7,639 nt of DNA from Pseudomonadota bacterium. Lineage in GTDB: Bacteria > Pseudomonadota > Alphaproteobacteria > Acetobacterales > Acetobacteraceae. The notes under the pieces are model-generated. The model saw only the letters and a program-made list of their open reading frames with translations, ran no database searches and was not told the DNA's origin. The DNA lies in assembly GCA_021808205.1 (NCBI GenBank), contig JAKBCD010000064.1, positions 1-7,639 on the forward strand, in the 5' to 3' direction. Positions 1 through 5,616 of this stretch are shown here, piece by piece (positions within the stretch are counted from its first letter, which is position 1; every line of letters starts with the position of its first letter). Made by a program: the position numbers and the translations under genes.

Positions 1-1
1 T

Positions 2-29
2 TTCACATTCTGCGATTCGGCACTATATG
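2..29 (+). promoter_or_regulatory. Predicted sigma-70 promoter of ssrA
   Basis: TTCACA at 2-7 differs from the -35 consensus TTGACA at one base. TATATG at 24-29 matches four of six -10 bases. The spacer is 16 bp. Transcription would start near 35-37, at the 5' edge of the GTCAG/CTGAC hairpin that opens the tmRNA acceptor piece, which supports the call. It is a prediction by eye only. Confidence 0.5.
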
Positions 30-33
30 AACC

Positions 34-115
34 TCGTCAGCTTGCTGACTATGGCGATAAACGATGCGTGGAATAAGCGTTGTGGACCCGGGGGCAGTAC
101 CCGGCGCCTCCACCA
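34..115 (+). other. tmRNA acceptor piece (T arm and CCA end)
   Basis: This is the first-transcribed half of the permuted tmRNA. It starts with a hairpin, GTCAG 36-40 and CTGAC 45-49 around CTTG, and ends with the T arm and encoded CCA. The T loop (93-99, GGCAGTA) lacks the usual TTC start of tRNA T loops. I recall similar loops in other alphaproteobacterial tmRNAs, so this is probably a lineage trait and not damage. The 5' boundary is inferred. Confidence 0.8.
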
Positions 116-188
116 GATTCCATTCCAGGCGTCCTGATGACGAAACGGCGCAGCCGTGTAGTCTGAATCAGGCCGCCCAGAATAGTTT
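116..188 (+). other. Excised spacer between the two tmRNA pieces
   Basis: These 73 nt lie between the encoded CCA end and the first G of the coding piece and should be removed from the precursor. The segment can fold on itself: 128-131 and 133-137 pair with 174-177 and 168-172 around a T/C mismatch, and an inner hairpin joins ACGGC 145-149 to GCCGT 153-157 over a GCA loop. The fold would bring both processing sites together, which suits removal by tRNA-end processing nucleases. The processing enzymes are inferred from known tmRNA biology. Confidence 0.75.
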
Positions 189-361
189 GGGGGCGAAATA
201 GACTCGACACGCGTGGTAAAGGCCCATCTTTTGCCCGGCATTGTACCGCCGTTATCGGGCTAATTTTTAAATGCGAACGATAACAACGTAGCATTCGCTG
301 TCGCTGCCTAATCAGTAGCTAAGCGCGGTTCGGGGGGCACCGGGCAACAGAAGCCCCCCAC
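189..361 (+). other. tmRNA coding piece (5' acceptor strand, tag frame, pseudoknot)
   Basis: This half starts with GGGGGCGAAATAGACTCGAC, a close match to the conserved tmRNA 5' end. It continues through a region upstream of the tag and the tag reading frame. It closes with an H-type pseudoknot: CGGT 326-329 with ACCG 339-342, and GGGGGGC 332-338 with GCCCCCC 353-359. The CGGGCAACAGAAGCC stretch in the pseudoknot is typical of tmRNA. No U-run follows the last helix, so the terminator of the precursor is not obvious. Confidence 0.88.
273..311 (+). other. tmRNA proteolysis-tag reading frame
   Basis: The resume codon is GCG at 273, and the frame reads ANDNNVAFAVAA before TAA at 309-311. With the alanine carried by tmRNA itself, the appended tag is A-ANDNNVAFAVAA. 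The AND start and the AVAA end match known alphaproteobacterial tags. The hydrophobic AVAA end is the expected ClpXP degron, and the AND start is the usual SspB contact region. The frame is short, as all tag frames are, and has no start codon or ribosome site because it is entered by trans-translation. Confidence 0.92.
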
Positions 362-363
362 TC

Positions 364-959
364 ATGTTTACCGTAATCTTGACGTGGCGCGGCAATGAAT
401 TCGGCGAGGGCAATCTGCTCTCCCGGGCGCTGGTGGAAGGCGGCATTCCAAGCTTGGTGAAGCTGCTGAACCAGGATTTTGCCGGCTTGTTCGCGCGCGA
501 TACCCTGGAGCCCATTCTGGGCGGGGTGTTGATGAAAGACGCGCAGTATCAAATCGCCTTTCATTCCAGCCTGGCTGCCCGGCATGAGAACAGCGCTACC
601 CTGCCCACCCCAGCGCCAGAGCAGGACGCCATTTATGCCGACGAAGCCTCAAAACACGCCTACCTCACCAGCAAAATGCGCCGCCAGCTTGCCGAGGGCG
701 GACGTATCGGGGTTACCAGAGCCCCACCCCGGTAAACTGGCCTGAAAGTGCTGCCCTGCACGCCGCCCTTAACCGGTTCGGCCGCAACAAATTACTGGTG
801 GTACAGCCAAACCCTCAGCGCAACGGCAAGGCCGAGCCGCTCGACCAGGGGCTTTTCCATGGCTATCTGGCTGAGGCGGCACCGCCGGATAAAGGCTGGC
901 TTTTTGACCCCGTGAGCTGGGGCACCCTGTTGCGGGCCACATTGCGCCTGGCGCGCTAA
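364..959 (+). pseudogene. Frameshifted remnant of a conserved hypothetical protein
   Basis: Coding-like sequence runs in one frame from ATG 364 to TAA 733-735 and then continues in the frame one base earlier to TAA 957-959. The first part contains SLVKLLNQDFAGLF and ends in RRQLAEGGRIGVTRAP. The second contains ALHAALNRFGRNKLLVVQPN, then LFHGYLAEAAP, and closes with a Trp and a Leu/Arg-rich tail. Together they read as one domain of roughly 195 residues. The order resembles uncharacterised proteins I recall from Rhodospirillales that carry a GxNCEFG-like motif near the N-terminus. Here that motif reads GNEFG without the cysteine. The break falls near two CCCC runs (722-725 and 727-730) and is consistent with loss of one base. 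No ribosome site precedes ATG 364, which lies 4 bases beyond the tmRNA pseudoknot, so the 5' end is probably lost too. A sequencing indel is the alternative explanation for the frame break. The family assignment is from memory and tentative. Confidence 0.55.
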
Positions 960-960
960 A

Positions 961-989
961 CAAAAAAAGGCGGTGCGCAATGCACCGCC
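961..989 (-). terminator. Intrinsic terminator of the minus-strand small RNA
   Basis: An 8-bp perfect stem joins 969-976 and 982-989 around a five-base loop (977-981). Read on the minus strand it is followed by seven U residues (968-962). The plus strand has no T-run after the hairpin, so the terminator works leftward. It also lies 10 bases past the end of the convergent pseudogene. Confidence 0.88.
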
Positions 990-1038
990 AAGTTTAGGGA
1001 GGAAACGTCCAAGAAAATAGGAGAGAAACTCATCCTAT
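962..1038 (-). ncRNA. Small regulatory RNA, probable mmgR/suhB (alpha-r8) family
   Basis: From a predicted start at A1038 to the end of the U-run at 962 the RNA is 77 nt. It has three parts. The 5' hairpin pairs AUAGGA 1038-1033 with UCCUAU 1022-1017 and GAG 1031-1029 with CUC 1025-1023, with U1032 bulged and a UUU loop. The open middle carries UUUCCUCCCU at 1005-996, complementary to Shine-Dalgarno sequences. The 3' part is the GC-rich terminator. This architecture, length and motif match what I recall of the alphaproteobacterial alpha-r8 family (Rfam suhB), whose Sinorhizobium member MmgR binds Hfq and limits polyhydroxybutyrate granule and phasin build-up, with expression tied to nitrogen source. 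Family membership is inferred from the motif and fold without an alignment. The RNA would act by pairing with ribosome-binding sites of target mRNAs. It is convergent with the pseudogene and lies downstream of ispF on the same strand, but has its own promoter. Confidence 0.75.
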
Positions 1039-1043
1039 GCACA

Positions 1044-1049
1044 ATTATA
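1044..1049 (-). promoter_or_regulatory. -10 box of the small RNA promoter
   Basis: On the minus strand 1049-1044 reads TATAAT, a perfect -10 consensus, five bases before A1038 where the 5' hairpin begins. No good -35 box is seen 16-19 bp upstream (best candidates TTCGCC or TTTCGC), which suggests activator help or a weak -35. A dyad ATTGC(N8)GCAAT lies at 1081-1098, about 43-60 bases upstream of the predicted start. Confidence 0.65.
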
Positions 1050-1188
1050 TATCCCAGCCTGTTGAGCGGCGAAACTTGCAATTGCGCAGCGCAGCAATGC
1101 CAAAAAGCTGGCAGGATGAAGTTTGCTTCACGCGGCTATCGGCGGCCAAGCCAGCCACCACCCCAACCTGCACGATGCTTCAGGGCCT

Positions 1189-1255
1189 GTTAGAGTGCAA
1201 TCGCTTTAGATTGAACCACCGATGGTTCAGTCTAAAGCGTGGATCGCCATCTAAC
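1189..1255. repeat. Long intergenic palindrome, possible dispersed repeat
   Basis: The core is CGCTTTAGATTGAACCA at 1202-1218 facing TGGTTCAGTCTAAAGCG at 1223-1239 across a CCGA loop. All 17 positions pair, one of them as a G-T wobble (1211/1230). An outer GTTAGA (1189-1194) can pair with TCTAAC (1250-1255), separated from the core by unpaired bases. There is no T-run on either side, so it is not a normal intrinsic terminator. It lies 49 bp beyond the ispF stop and would be the first strong hairpin in an ispF transcript, where it could protect the 3' end. The sequence resembles palindromic intergenic repeats I recall from Acetobacteraceae and related genomes, but copy number cannot be seen here. 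The rest of 1050-1303 shows no convincing gene. Confidence 0.8.
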
Positions 1256-1303
1256 GCATTGATTAGAGGCTGATAATCTTGGCTCGAACACAGGGCGGTG
1301 CGC

Positions 1304-1789
1304 TTAATCCTGCGGCACCAGCACAATCACCGCCGCCTGCGCCGCTATGCCCTCGCCGCGCCCGGTGAAGCCCAGTTGCTCGGTTGTAGTGGCTTTTACG
1401 GAAACCAGATCGATGGAAACGCCCATCAGCGCCGCCAGCCGCTCGCGCATCGCCAAAGCGTGCGGGCCGATTTTCGGGCGCTCGCAGATGATCGTCACAT
1501 CCGCATTGGCAAGCCGCCCGCCCCGTGCCGCGATGCGCGCCGCCGCGTGGCGCAAAAACCGGGCGCTATCAGCGTCTTTCCAGGTATCCTCGCTAGGCGG
1601 AAAATGCCGCCCAATATCGCCCTCGGCCAACGCGCCATAAATGGCGTCGCATAGCGCATGGATGCCGACATCGGCATCCGAATGCCCCGCCAAGCCTTTT
1701 TCATGCGGGATTTTCACCCCGCAAATAATCATGTCGCGATTTTCGGCCATGGCGTGAACGTCAAAACCGGTGCCGATGCGCGGGATCAT
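1304..1789 (-). CDS. ispF: 2-C-methyl-D-erythritol 2,4-cyclodiphosphate synthase
   Basis: IspF converts CDP-methylerythritol 2-phosphate to methylerythritol cyclodiphosphate with release of CMP, in the cytosolic MEP pathway to isoprenoid precursors. The 161-residue protein is of normal length. It opens [14 protein letters not shown], with zinc ligands D10 and H12. H44 follows in [12 protein letters not shown] (residues 35-46) and completes the zinc site. [10 protein letters not shown] comes next, and near the C-terminus [18 protein letters not shown] is the family signature. I chose ATG 1789 because GAGGAG sits at an ideal distance and the protein then starts where E. coli IspF does. A longer in-frame start at 1876 adds 29 Arg-rich residues without family likeness and was not used. 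It is divergent from dusB with 103 bp between. No IspD domain is fused upstream, unlike the bifunctional IspDF of many alphaproteobacteria. Confidence 0.96.
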   Translation of the reverse strand: MIPRIGTGFDVHAMAENRDMIICGVKIPHEKGLAGHSDADVGIHALCDAIYGALAEGDIGRHFPPSEDTWKDADSARFLRHAAARIAARGGRLANADVTIICERPKIGPHALAMRERLAALMGVSIDLVSVKATTTEQLGFTGRGEGIAAQAAVIVLVPQD

Positions 1790-1796
1790 GCGTCTT

Positions 1797-1802
1797 CTCC
1801 TC
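1797..1802 (-). promoter_or_regulatory. Ribosome binding site of ispF
   Basis: The minus strand reads GAGGAG at 1802-1797 followed by seven bases to ATG 1789. This strong site fixes the ispF start at residue MIPRIG and shows that ispF is translated on its own and not as the tail of an IspDF fusion. Confidence 0.85.
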
Positions 1803-1892
1803 AAATTACCGCGCCGGAATGCACGTATGGCGGCATTATCGTCAATAACCATCATTGCGCGGCGGGGCATTGGCAACTAATTTGCCCAAATC

Positions 1893-2948
1893 ATGAGCAA
1901 CAGTACTTTCCCCATGATCCAACCGCTGACAATCGGCCAAGGCCCCCGGCGGGTACGTCTGGAGTATCCAGTTATTCTCGCGCCGCTTTCGGGCGTGACC
2001 GACCTGCCCTTCCGCGCCTTGGTGAAGGCGCAAGGCGCCGGGCTGGTTGTGTCAGAAATGATCGCCTCCTGGGCAATGGTGCGGGAGAACCGCAACACGC
2101 TGCGCATGGCCGAGGTGGTTTCCGCGGGCGGCCCAAATTCCGTGCAGCTTGCCGGCTGCGACCCGGAGGCGATGGCCGAAGCCGCGAAAATCGCCGTGGG
2201 GCTGGGGGCGGACCTCATCGACATCAATTTTGGCTGCCCGGTTAAAAAAGTGGCCATTGGGCAGTTGGCGGGCTCCTCGCTGATGCGCGACGAGGTGCTG
2301 GCCGGACGGATTCTGGAAGCCGCCGTGCGCGCGGTGGACGTGCCGGTGACCTTAAAAATGCGCATGGGCTGGGACCATAACAGCCTGAACGCCCCCAATC
2401 TGGCGCGCATTGCCGAGCAGGCGGGCATCGCCATGCTCACCGTACATGGCCGCACCCGTCAGCAATTCTACGAAGGTGTCGCGAACTGGGATTTCATCGC
2501 CGAGGTGAAAGCCGCCACCGCCCTGCCGGTGATCGCCAATGGCGACATCACCAGCGAGCACAAAGCCGAGGAAGCCCTGCGCCGCTCCCGCGCTGATGGC
2601 GTGATGATCGGGCGCGGGGCGTATGGCCGCCCCTGGTTTTTGCAGCAGGTGATCGATTATCTCACCACCGGCAGCCTTACGGCCCCACCCTCCCTGGCTG
2701 AACAGAAAGAGATATTGCTGTGCCATTACCGCGCCATCCGCGCGCATTTCGGCGAGCAGGCGGGCACAAGGCTGGGGCGCAAGCATGTGGCCTGGTACAG
2801 CCAGGGGCTGCACAGCTCCGCTGGCTTTCGCGCCCAGATGAACCGGCTGGATTCCGGCGAGGCCGTGGAGGCGCTGATCCATCAATTCTACGATCCGCTG
2901 ATCGAACAAGGCTTCATCCGGCAGGATGAAGTGGCGCTCGCGGCATGA
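1893..2948 (+). CDS. dusB: tRNA-dihydrouridine synthase DusB (NifR3)
   Basis: This FMN- and NADPH-dependent enzyme reduces specific uridines of tRNA to dihydrouridine. The 351-residue protein has the full Dus layout: an N-terminal TIM barrel with the flavin motif VILAPLSGVTDLPFR (27-41), the catalytic cysteine C115 in INFGCPVKKV, K155 in LKMRMGWD, H185 in VHGRTRQQFYEG, the flavin phosphate loop VIANGDI (213-219) and GVMIGRGAYGRPWF (236-249). A helical tRNA-binding domain follows from about residue 260. It is the first gene of the ntr operon, where it is historically called nifR3. No Shine-Dalgarno sequence precedes ATG 1893 or the alternative ATG 1914 (Met8), so start choice is open and leaderless or weak initiation is possible. 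Its stop overlaps a downstream ATG (ATGA, 2945-2948), suggesting translational coupling. Confidence 0.96.
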   Translation: MSNSTFPMIQPLTIGQGPRRVRLEYPVILAPLSGVTDLPFRALVKAQGAGLVVSEMIASWAMVRENRNTLRMAEVVSAGGPNSVQLAGCDPEAMAEAAKIAVGLGADLIDINFGCPVKKVAIGQLAGSSLMRDEVLAGRILEAAVRAVDVPVTLKMRMGWDHNSLNAPNLARIAEQAGIAMLTVHGRTRQQFYEGVANWDFIAEVKAATALPVIANGDITSEHKAEEALRRSRADGVMIGRGAYGRPWFLQQVIDYLTTGSLTAPPSLAEQKEILLCHYRAIRAHFGEQAGTRLGRKHVAWYSQGLHSSAGFRAQMNRLDSGEAVEALIHQFYDPLIEQGFIRQDEVALAA

Positions 2949-2995
2949 GGCGCATGAAAGCACAAGGCTGGACCAAGCGGAGCAAAGCGGCATGA
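2945..2995 (+). CDS. Possible 16-codon coupling micro-ORF between dusB and ntrB
   Basis: An ATG at 2945 overlaps the dusB stop as ATGA. The frame reads MRRMKAQGWTKRSKAA and stops at TGA 2993-2995, which overlaps the ntrB ATG at 2992 in a second ATGA. Ribosomes ending dusB could restart here and then restart again at ntrB. The peptide is short, basic and resembles nothing I know. It could equally be chance in a 43-bp intergenic gap. Confidence 0.22.
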   Translation: MRRMKAQGWTKRSKAA

Positions 2996-4134
2996 GCGGG
3001 TTTAAAAAAGCATTCAAAATCGTCCGCCGCGCGCCGCATGAAAAGCGGGTCCGGCTGGACCCCGCGCAAATTCTGGAAAACCTGCCCATCGCCGTGGTGG
3101 TGCTGGACGAGCAGGATGTGATCTCTGATGTAAATTACGCGGCGGAGGAGTTTTTCGGCGCCTCCAAAAATATTCTCCAGCACTCCAACCTGGGTGAATT
3201 GCTGCCGGTGGACCATCCAGTGTTTCTGATGATGGAGCGCGCCCGCAGCGCCGGGGTGAGTATAGCCGAGCATGATTTGGTGCTGGAAGGCCCGCGCATG
3301 GCCCGGCGCGGCTGCACCGTGCTGGCCAGCCCGATGGACCAGCCCGGCTATGTGATGCTCACCTTCCAGGACGAATCCGCCGCCAAGGCGCTGGATCAGC
3401 AGATGTCCGCCCGCAATGCGGCGCGCTCCATCACCGGCATGGCGGCCATTCTGGCGCATGAGGTGAAAAACCCGCTTTCTGGCATTCGCGGTGCGGCACA
3501 GCTTCTGGAACTCAACGCCGCCCCGCAAGACAAGGAACTCGCGGTGCTCATCCGCGACGAGGCAGACCGCATCCGCGCCATGGTGGAGCGCATGGAAACC
3601 TTCGGCGAGAAGAAGCTGGAACGTCAGGCGGTGAACATCCACCGGGTGCTGGAGCATGTACGCAAGCTGGCGGGCTCGGGCTTTGCCTCAAGCATCAAAT
3701 TCGTCGAGACCTACGACCCTTCCTTGCCGCATGTGCTGGGCGACCGCGACCAACTGATCCAGGTGCTGTTGAATCTGGTTAAGAACGCTGCCGAAGCGAT
3801 TGCCGGCGGGGAGAGGCAGGATGGTGAAATTCACCTCACCACCGGCTTTCAGCATGGCGTGCGGCTTTCCGCTTCCACCGGGCGCTCGCGCCCCAATCTG
3901 CCGCTTTTTGTTTCCGTGCGCGATAACGGCCCCGGCATCCCGGAGGATATCAGGCGGCATTTGTTCGAGCCGTTTGTCTCCACCAAGGCGGCGGGCTCGG
4001 GACTGGGCCTGGCACTGGTGGCAAAGATCATCGCCGATCATGGCGGGTTGATCGATGTCGATAGCCACCCCGGCCGCACGGAATTTCGTATCCATCTGCC
4101 CGTCTATGAAGACCCCGAAGAAGGCGTGAATTAA
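2992..4134 (+). CDS. ntrB: Nitrogen regulation sensor histidine kinase NtrB
   Basis: NtrB is the cytosolic kinase/phosphatase that sets the phosphorylation state of NtrC under control of PII protein. The 380-residue protein has no membrane segment. A PAS domain spans about 25-130 (ILENLPIAVVVLD at its start). The dimerisation/phosphoacceptor segment has H156 in ILAHEVKNPLSGIRGAAQLL. The ATP-binding domain has the N box with N265 (LLNLVKNAAEA), the G1 box DNGPGIP (311-317), the F box LFEPFVSTK (324-332) and the G2 box GSGLGLAL (335-342), so all catalytic elements are intact. I chose ATG 2992: an upstream GGAG lies nine bases before it, and the ORF-extending ATG 2926 would overlap dusB by 23 bases and add 22 unconserved residues. 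Three bases separate its stop from ntrC, so the pair is clearly co-expressed. Confidence 0.95.
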   Translation: MSGFKKAFKIVRRAPHEKRVRLDPAQILENLPIAVVVLDEQDVISDVNYAAEEFFGASKNILQHSNLGELLPVDHPVFLMMERARSAGVSIAEHDLVLEGPRMARRGCTVLASPMDQPGYVMLTFQDESAAKALDQQMSARNAARSITGMAAILAHEVKNPLSGIRGAAQLLELNAAPQDKELAVLIRDEADRIRAMVERMETFGEKKLERQAVNIHRVLEHVRKLAGSGFASSIKFVETYDPSLPHVLGDRDQLIQVLLNLVKNAAEAIAGGERQDGEIHLTTGFQHGVRLSASTGRSRPNLPLFVSVRDNGPGIPEDIRRHLFEPFVSTKAAGSGLGLALVAKIIADHGGLIDVDSHPGRTEFRIHLPVYEDPEEGVN

Positions 4135-4137
4135 GTT

Positions 4138-5595
4138 ATGACGCTTCCCACCATACTCGTCGCCGATGATGACCGTTCGATCCGCACTGTGCTGACCCAG
4201 GCTTTGGGGCGCGCGGGGTATCAGGTCCGCGCCACCGCCTCCGCCGCCACTCTTTGGCGCTGGGTGGAAGATGGCGAAGGCGATGTTGCCATCACGGATG
4301 TTATCATGCCGGATGAAAACGGGCTGGACCTCATTCCCCGCATCCGCCGCATCCGTCCGGAATTGCCGGTTATCGTGATGAGCGCGCAAAGCACGCTGAC
4401 CACCGCCGTGCAGGCCACCCAGCGCGGGGCGTTTGAATATCTGCCCAAACCGTTCGATTTAGGTGATTTGCTGGCCGTGGTGGATCGGGCGTTAAAACAG
4501 CCGATGGCCCTGGCCGCCCTGCCTGGAGCGCGTAAGTCTTCAGCCGATGATGCAATGCCGCTGATCGGCCGCTCCCCTGCGATGCAGGAGATCTACCGGG
4601 TCATCGCGCGTCTTACCACCACCGACCTCACCGTCATGATCAACGGTGAATCCGGTGCCGGCAAGGAGCTGGTGGCGCGCGCCCTGCACGATTACGGGCG
4701 CCGCCGGCAAGGACCGTTCGTGGCCATCAACATGGCGGCGATCCCGCGCGAGCTGATCGAGAGCGAGCTGTTCGGGCATGAGCGCGGCGCCTTCACCGGC
4801 GCCACCAACCGCCATATCGGGCGGTTTGAGCAGGCGGCGGGTGGCACGCTGTTTCTGGATGAAATCGGCGACATGCCGCCAGAAGCCCAGACCCGTCTGC
4901 TGCGCGTGTTGCAGGAAGGGGAGTTTATTACCGTCGGTGGCCGCCAGCCGATCCGTGCCAATGCCCGCATCGTGGCGGCCACCCACCGGGATCTGCGGTC
5001 GCTCATCCGCTCCGGCCAGTTCCGCGAGGATCTGTTCTACCGGCTCAACGTGGTGCCGATCCGGCTGCCACCTTTGCGCGAGCGCCCGGATGACATCCCC
5101 GTGCTGGCGCAGCATTTCCTGGGCAAGGCGCAAGCCGAGGGACTACCCGCCAAGACCATCGACACGGCGGCGATGGCGCTGCTCTCCGCCTATCGCTGGC
5201 CGGGCAATGTGCGCGAGCTGGAAAACGTGATCCGCCGACTGGCCGCGCTGGTGCCGCAGCCGGTTATCACCGAGGAGATCATCGCCCAAGAGCTGACGGA
5301 TTATGCCCCGATGGACGAACCCGCAGCCCCGATTTCCGGCGAGGAGGGCGACAACATGACCATGGTTGTCGAGCGCCATATCGCCCGGCTGTTAGCCTCC
5401 TTACGCGAATCCGGCGAGGAGGGCGTGCTGTATGAACGCGCCTTGGCTGATCTGGAGCGTCCGCTGATCCGCATGACCCTGGCTGAAACCAGGGGCAACC
5501 AGATCCGCGCCGCCGCCTTGCTCGGCCTCAACCGCAACACCTTGCGCAAGAAAATCCGCCAGCATGGCATAGGGGTGCAGCGTCGTGTCGGTTAA
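4138..5595 (+). CDS. ntrC: Nitrogen regulation response regulator NtrC, sigma-54 activator
   Basis: NtrC is a DNA-binding enhancer protein that, when phosphorylated by NtrB, drives sigma-54 RNA polymerase at nitrogen-scavenging genes. The 485-residue protein has three domains. The receiver (1-120) has the acidic pocket D10-D12, phospho-acceptor D54 in AITDVIMP and K104 in YLPKPFD. The AAA+ domain (about 142-375) has Walker A GESGAGKE (170-177), an intact GAFTGA sigma-54 loop (217-222), Walker [10 protein letters not shown] (237-245), and arginines in [10 protein letters not shown] (295-304). The C-terminal Fis-type helix-turn-helix lies at about 445-478 ([18 protein letters not shown]). A linker of some 60 residues precedes the DNA-binding part. 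It starts 3 bp after ntrB. The nearest AAGG is 13 bases upstream, so translation likely depends on coupling to ntrB. Confidence 0.97.
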   Translation: MTLPTILVADDDRSIRTVLTQALGRAGYQVRATASAATLWRWVEDGEGDVAITDVIMPDENGLDLIPRIRRIRPELPVIVMSAQSTLTTAVQATQRGAFEYLPKPFDLGDLLAVVDRALKQPMALAALPGARKSSADDAMPLIGRSPAMQEIYRVIARLTTTDLTVMINGESGAGKELVARALHDYGRRRQGPFVAINMAAIPRELIESELFGHERGAFTGATNRHIGRFEQAAGGTLFLDEIGDMPPEAQTRLLRVLQEGEFITVGGRQPIRANARIVAATHRDLRSLIRSGQFREDLFYRLNVVPIRLPPLRERPDDIPVLAQHFLGKAQAEGLPAKTIDTAAMALLSAYRWPGNVRELENVIRRLAALVPQPVITEEIIAQELTDYAPMDEPAAPISGEEGDNMTMVVERHIARLLASLRESGEEGVLYERALADLERPLIRMTLAETRGNQIRAAALLGLNRNTLRKKIRQHGIGVQRRVG

Positions 5596-5616
5596 AACCT
5601 TGCGGCGCTGGGTGGG

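Larger units (their letters stand above)
34..361 (+). ncRNA. ssrA: Circularly permuted (two-piece) transfer-messenger RNA
   Basis: tmRNA with SmpB rescues ribosomes stalled on broken mRNAs and tags the nascent peptide for proteolysis. Here the half carrying the CCA end comes first and the half carrying the 5' end and tag comes second, the permuted form known from alphaproteobacteria. Acceptor bases 189-195 (GGGGGCG) pair with 105-111 (CGCCTCC) over seven base pairs, including a G191-U109 wobble at the third pair, the alanine identity signal. The T stem is 88-92/100-104 with a seven-base loop. The CCA at 113-115 is encoded. Bases 203-208 (ACACGC region) can pair with GCG-U-UGU near 77-83 to form helix P2 with a bulge. 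The coding half ends in a pseudoknot (326-329/339-342 and 332-338/353-359). The exact mature 5' end of the acceptor piece is uncertain (about 30-37). Confidence 0.93.

Noticed and set aside
332..359. GGGGGGC/GCCCCCC hairpin as an intrinsic terminator
   Set aside because: No T-run follows, and the sequence fits the conserved tmRNA pseudoknot better.
319..585. Minus-strand open frame of 88 codons overlapping the tmRNA pseudoknot and pseudogene
   Set aside because: It runs into the tmRNA structure and the plus-strand reading looks more protein-like.
1037..1273. Plus-strand open frame of 78 codons
   Set aside because: It begins inside the small RNA 5' hairpin, lacks a convincing ribosome site, spans the palindrome and shows no recognisable protein features.
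969..1303. Direct repeat GGCGGTGCGC at 969-978 and 1294-1303 as a mobile-element boundary
   Set aside because: Ten GC-rich bases, one copy being part of a terminator stem and the other near the ispF stop; no transposase or inverted ends are seen.
1790..1876. N-terminal extension of ispF (29 residues, Arg-rich) as a remnant of a fused IspD
   Set aside because: It does not resemble the IspD C-terminus, and a strong ribosome site lies within it just before the conserved IspF start.
2352..3657. Long minus-strand open frames opposite dusB and ntrB (245 and 247 codons)
   Set aside because: They are antisense shadows of GC-rich conserved genes, with no domain-like sequence and overlapping each other.
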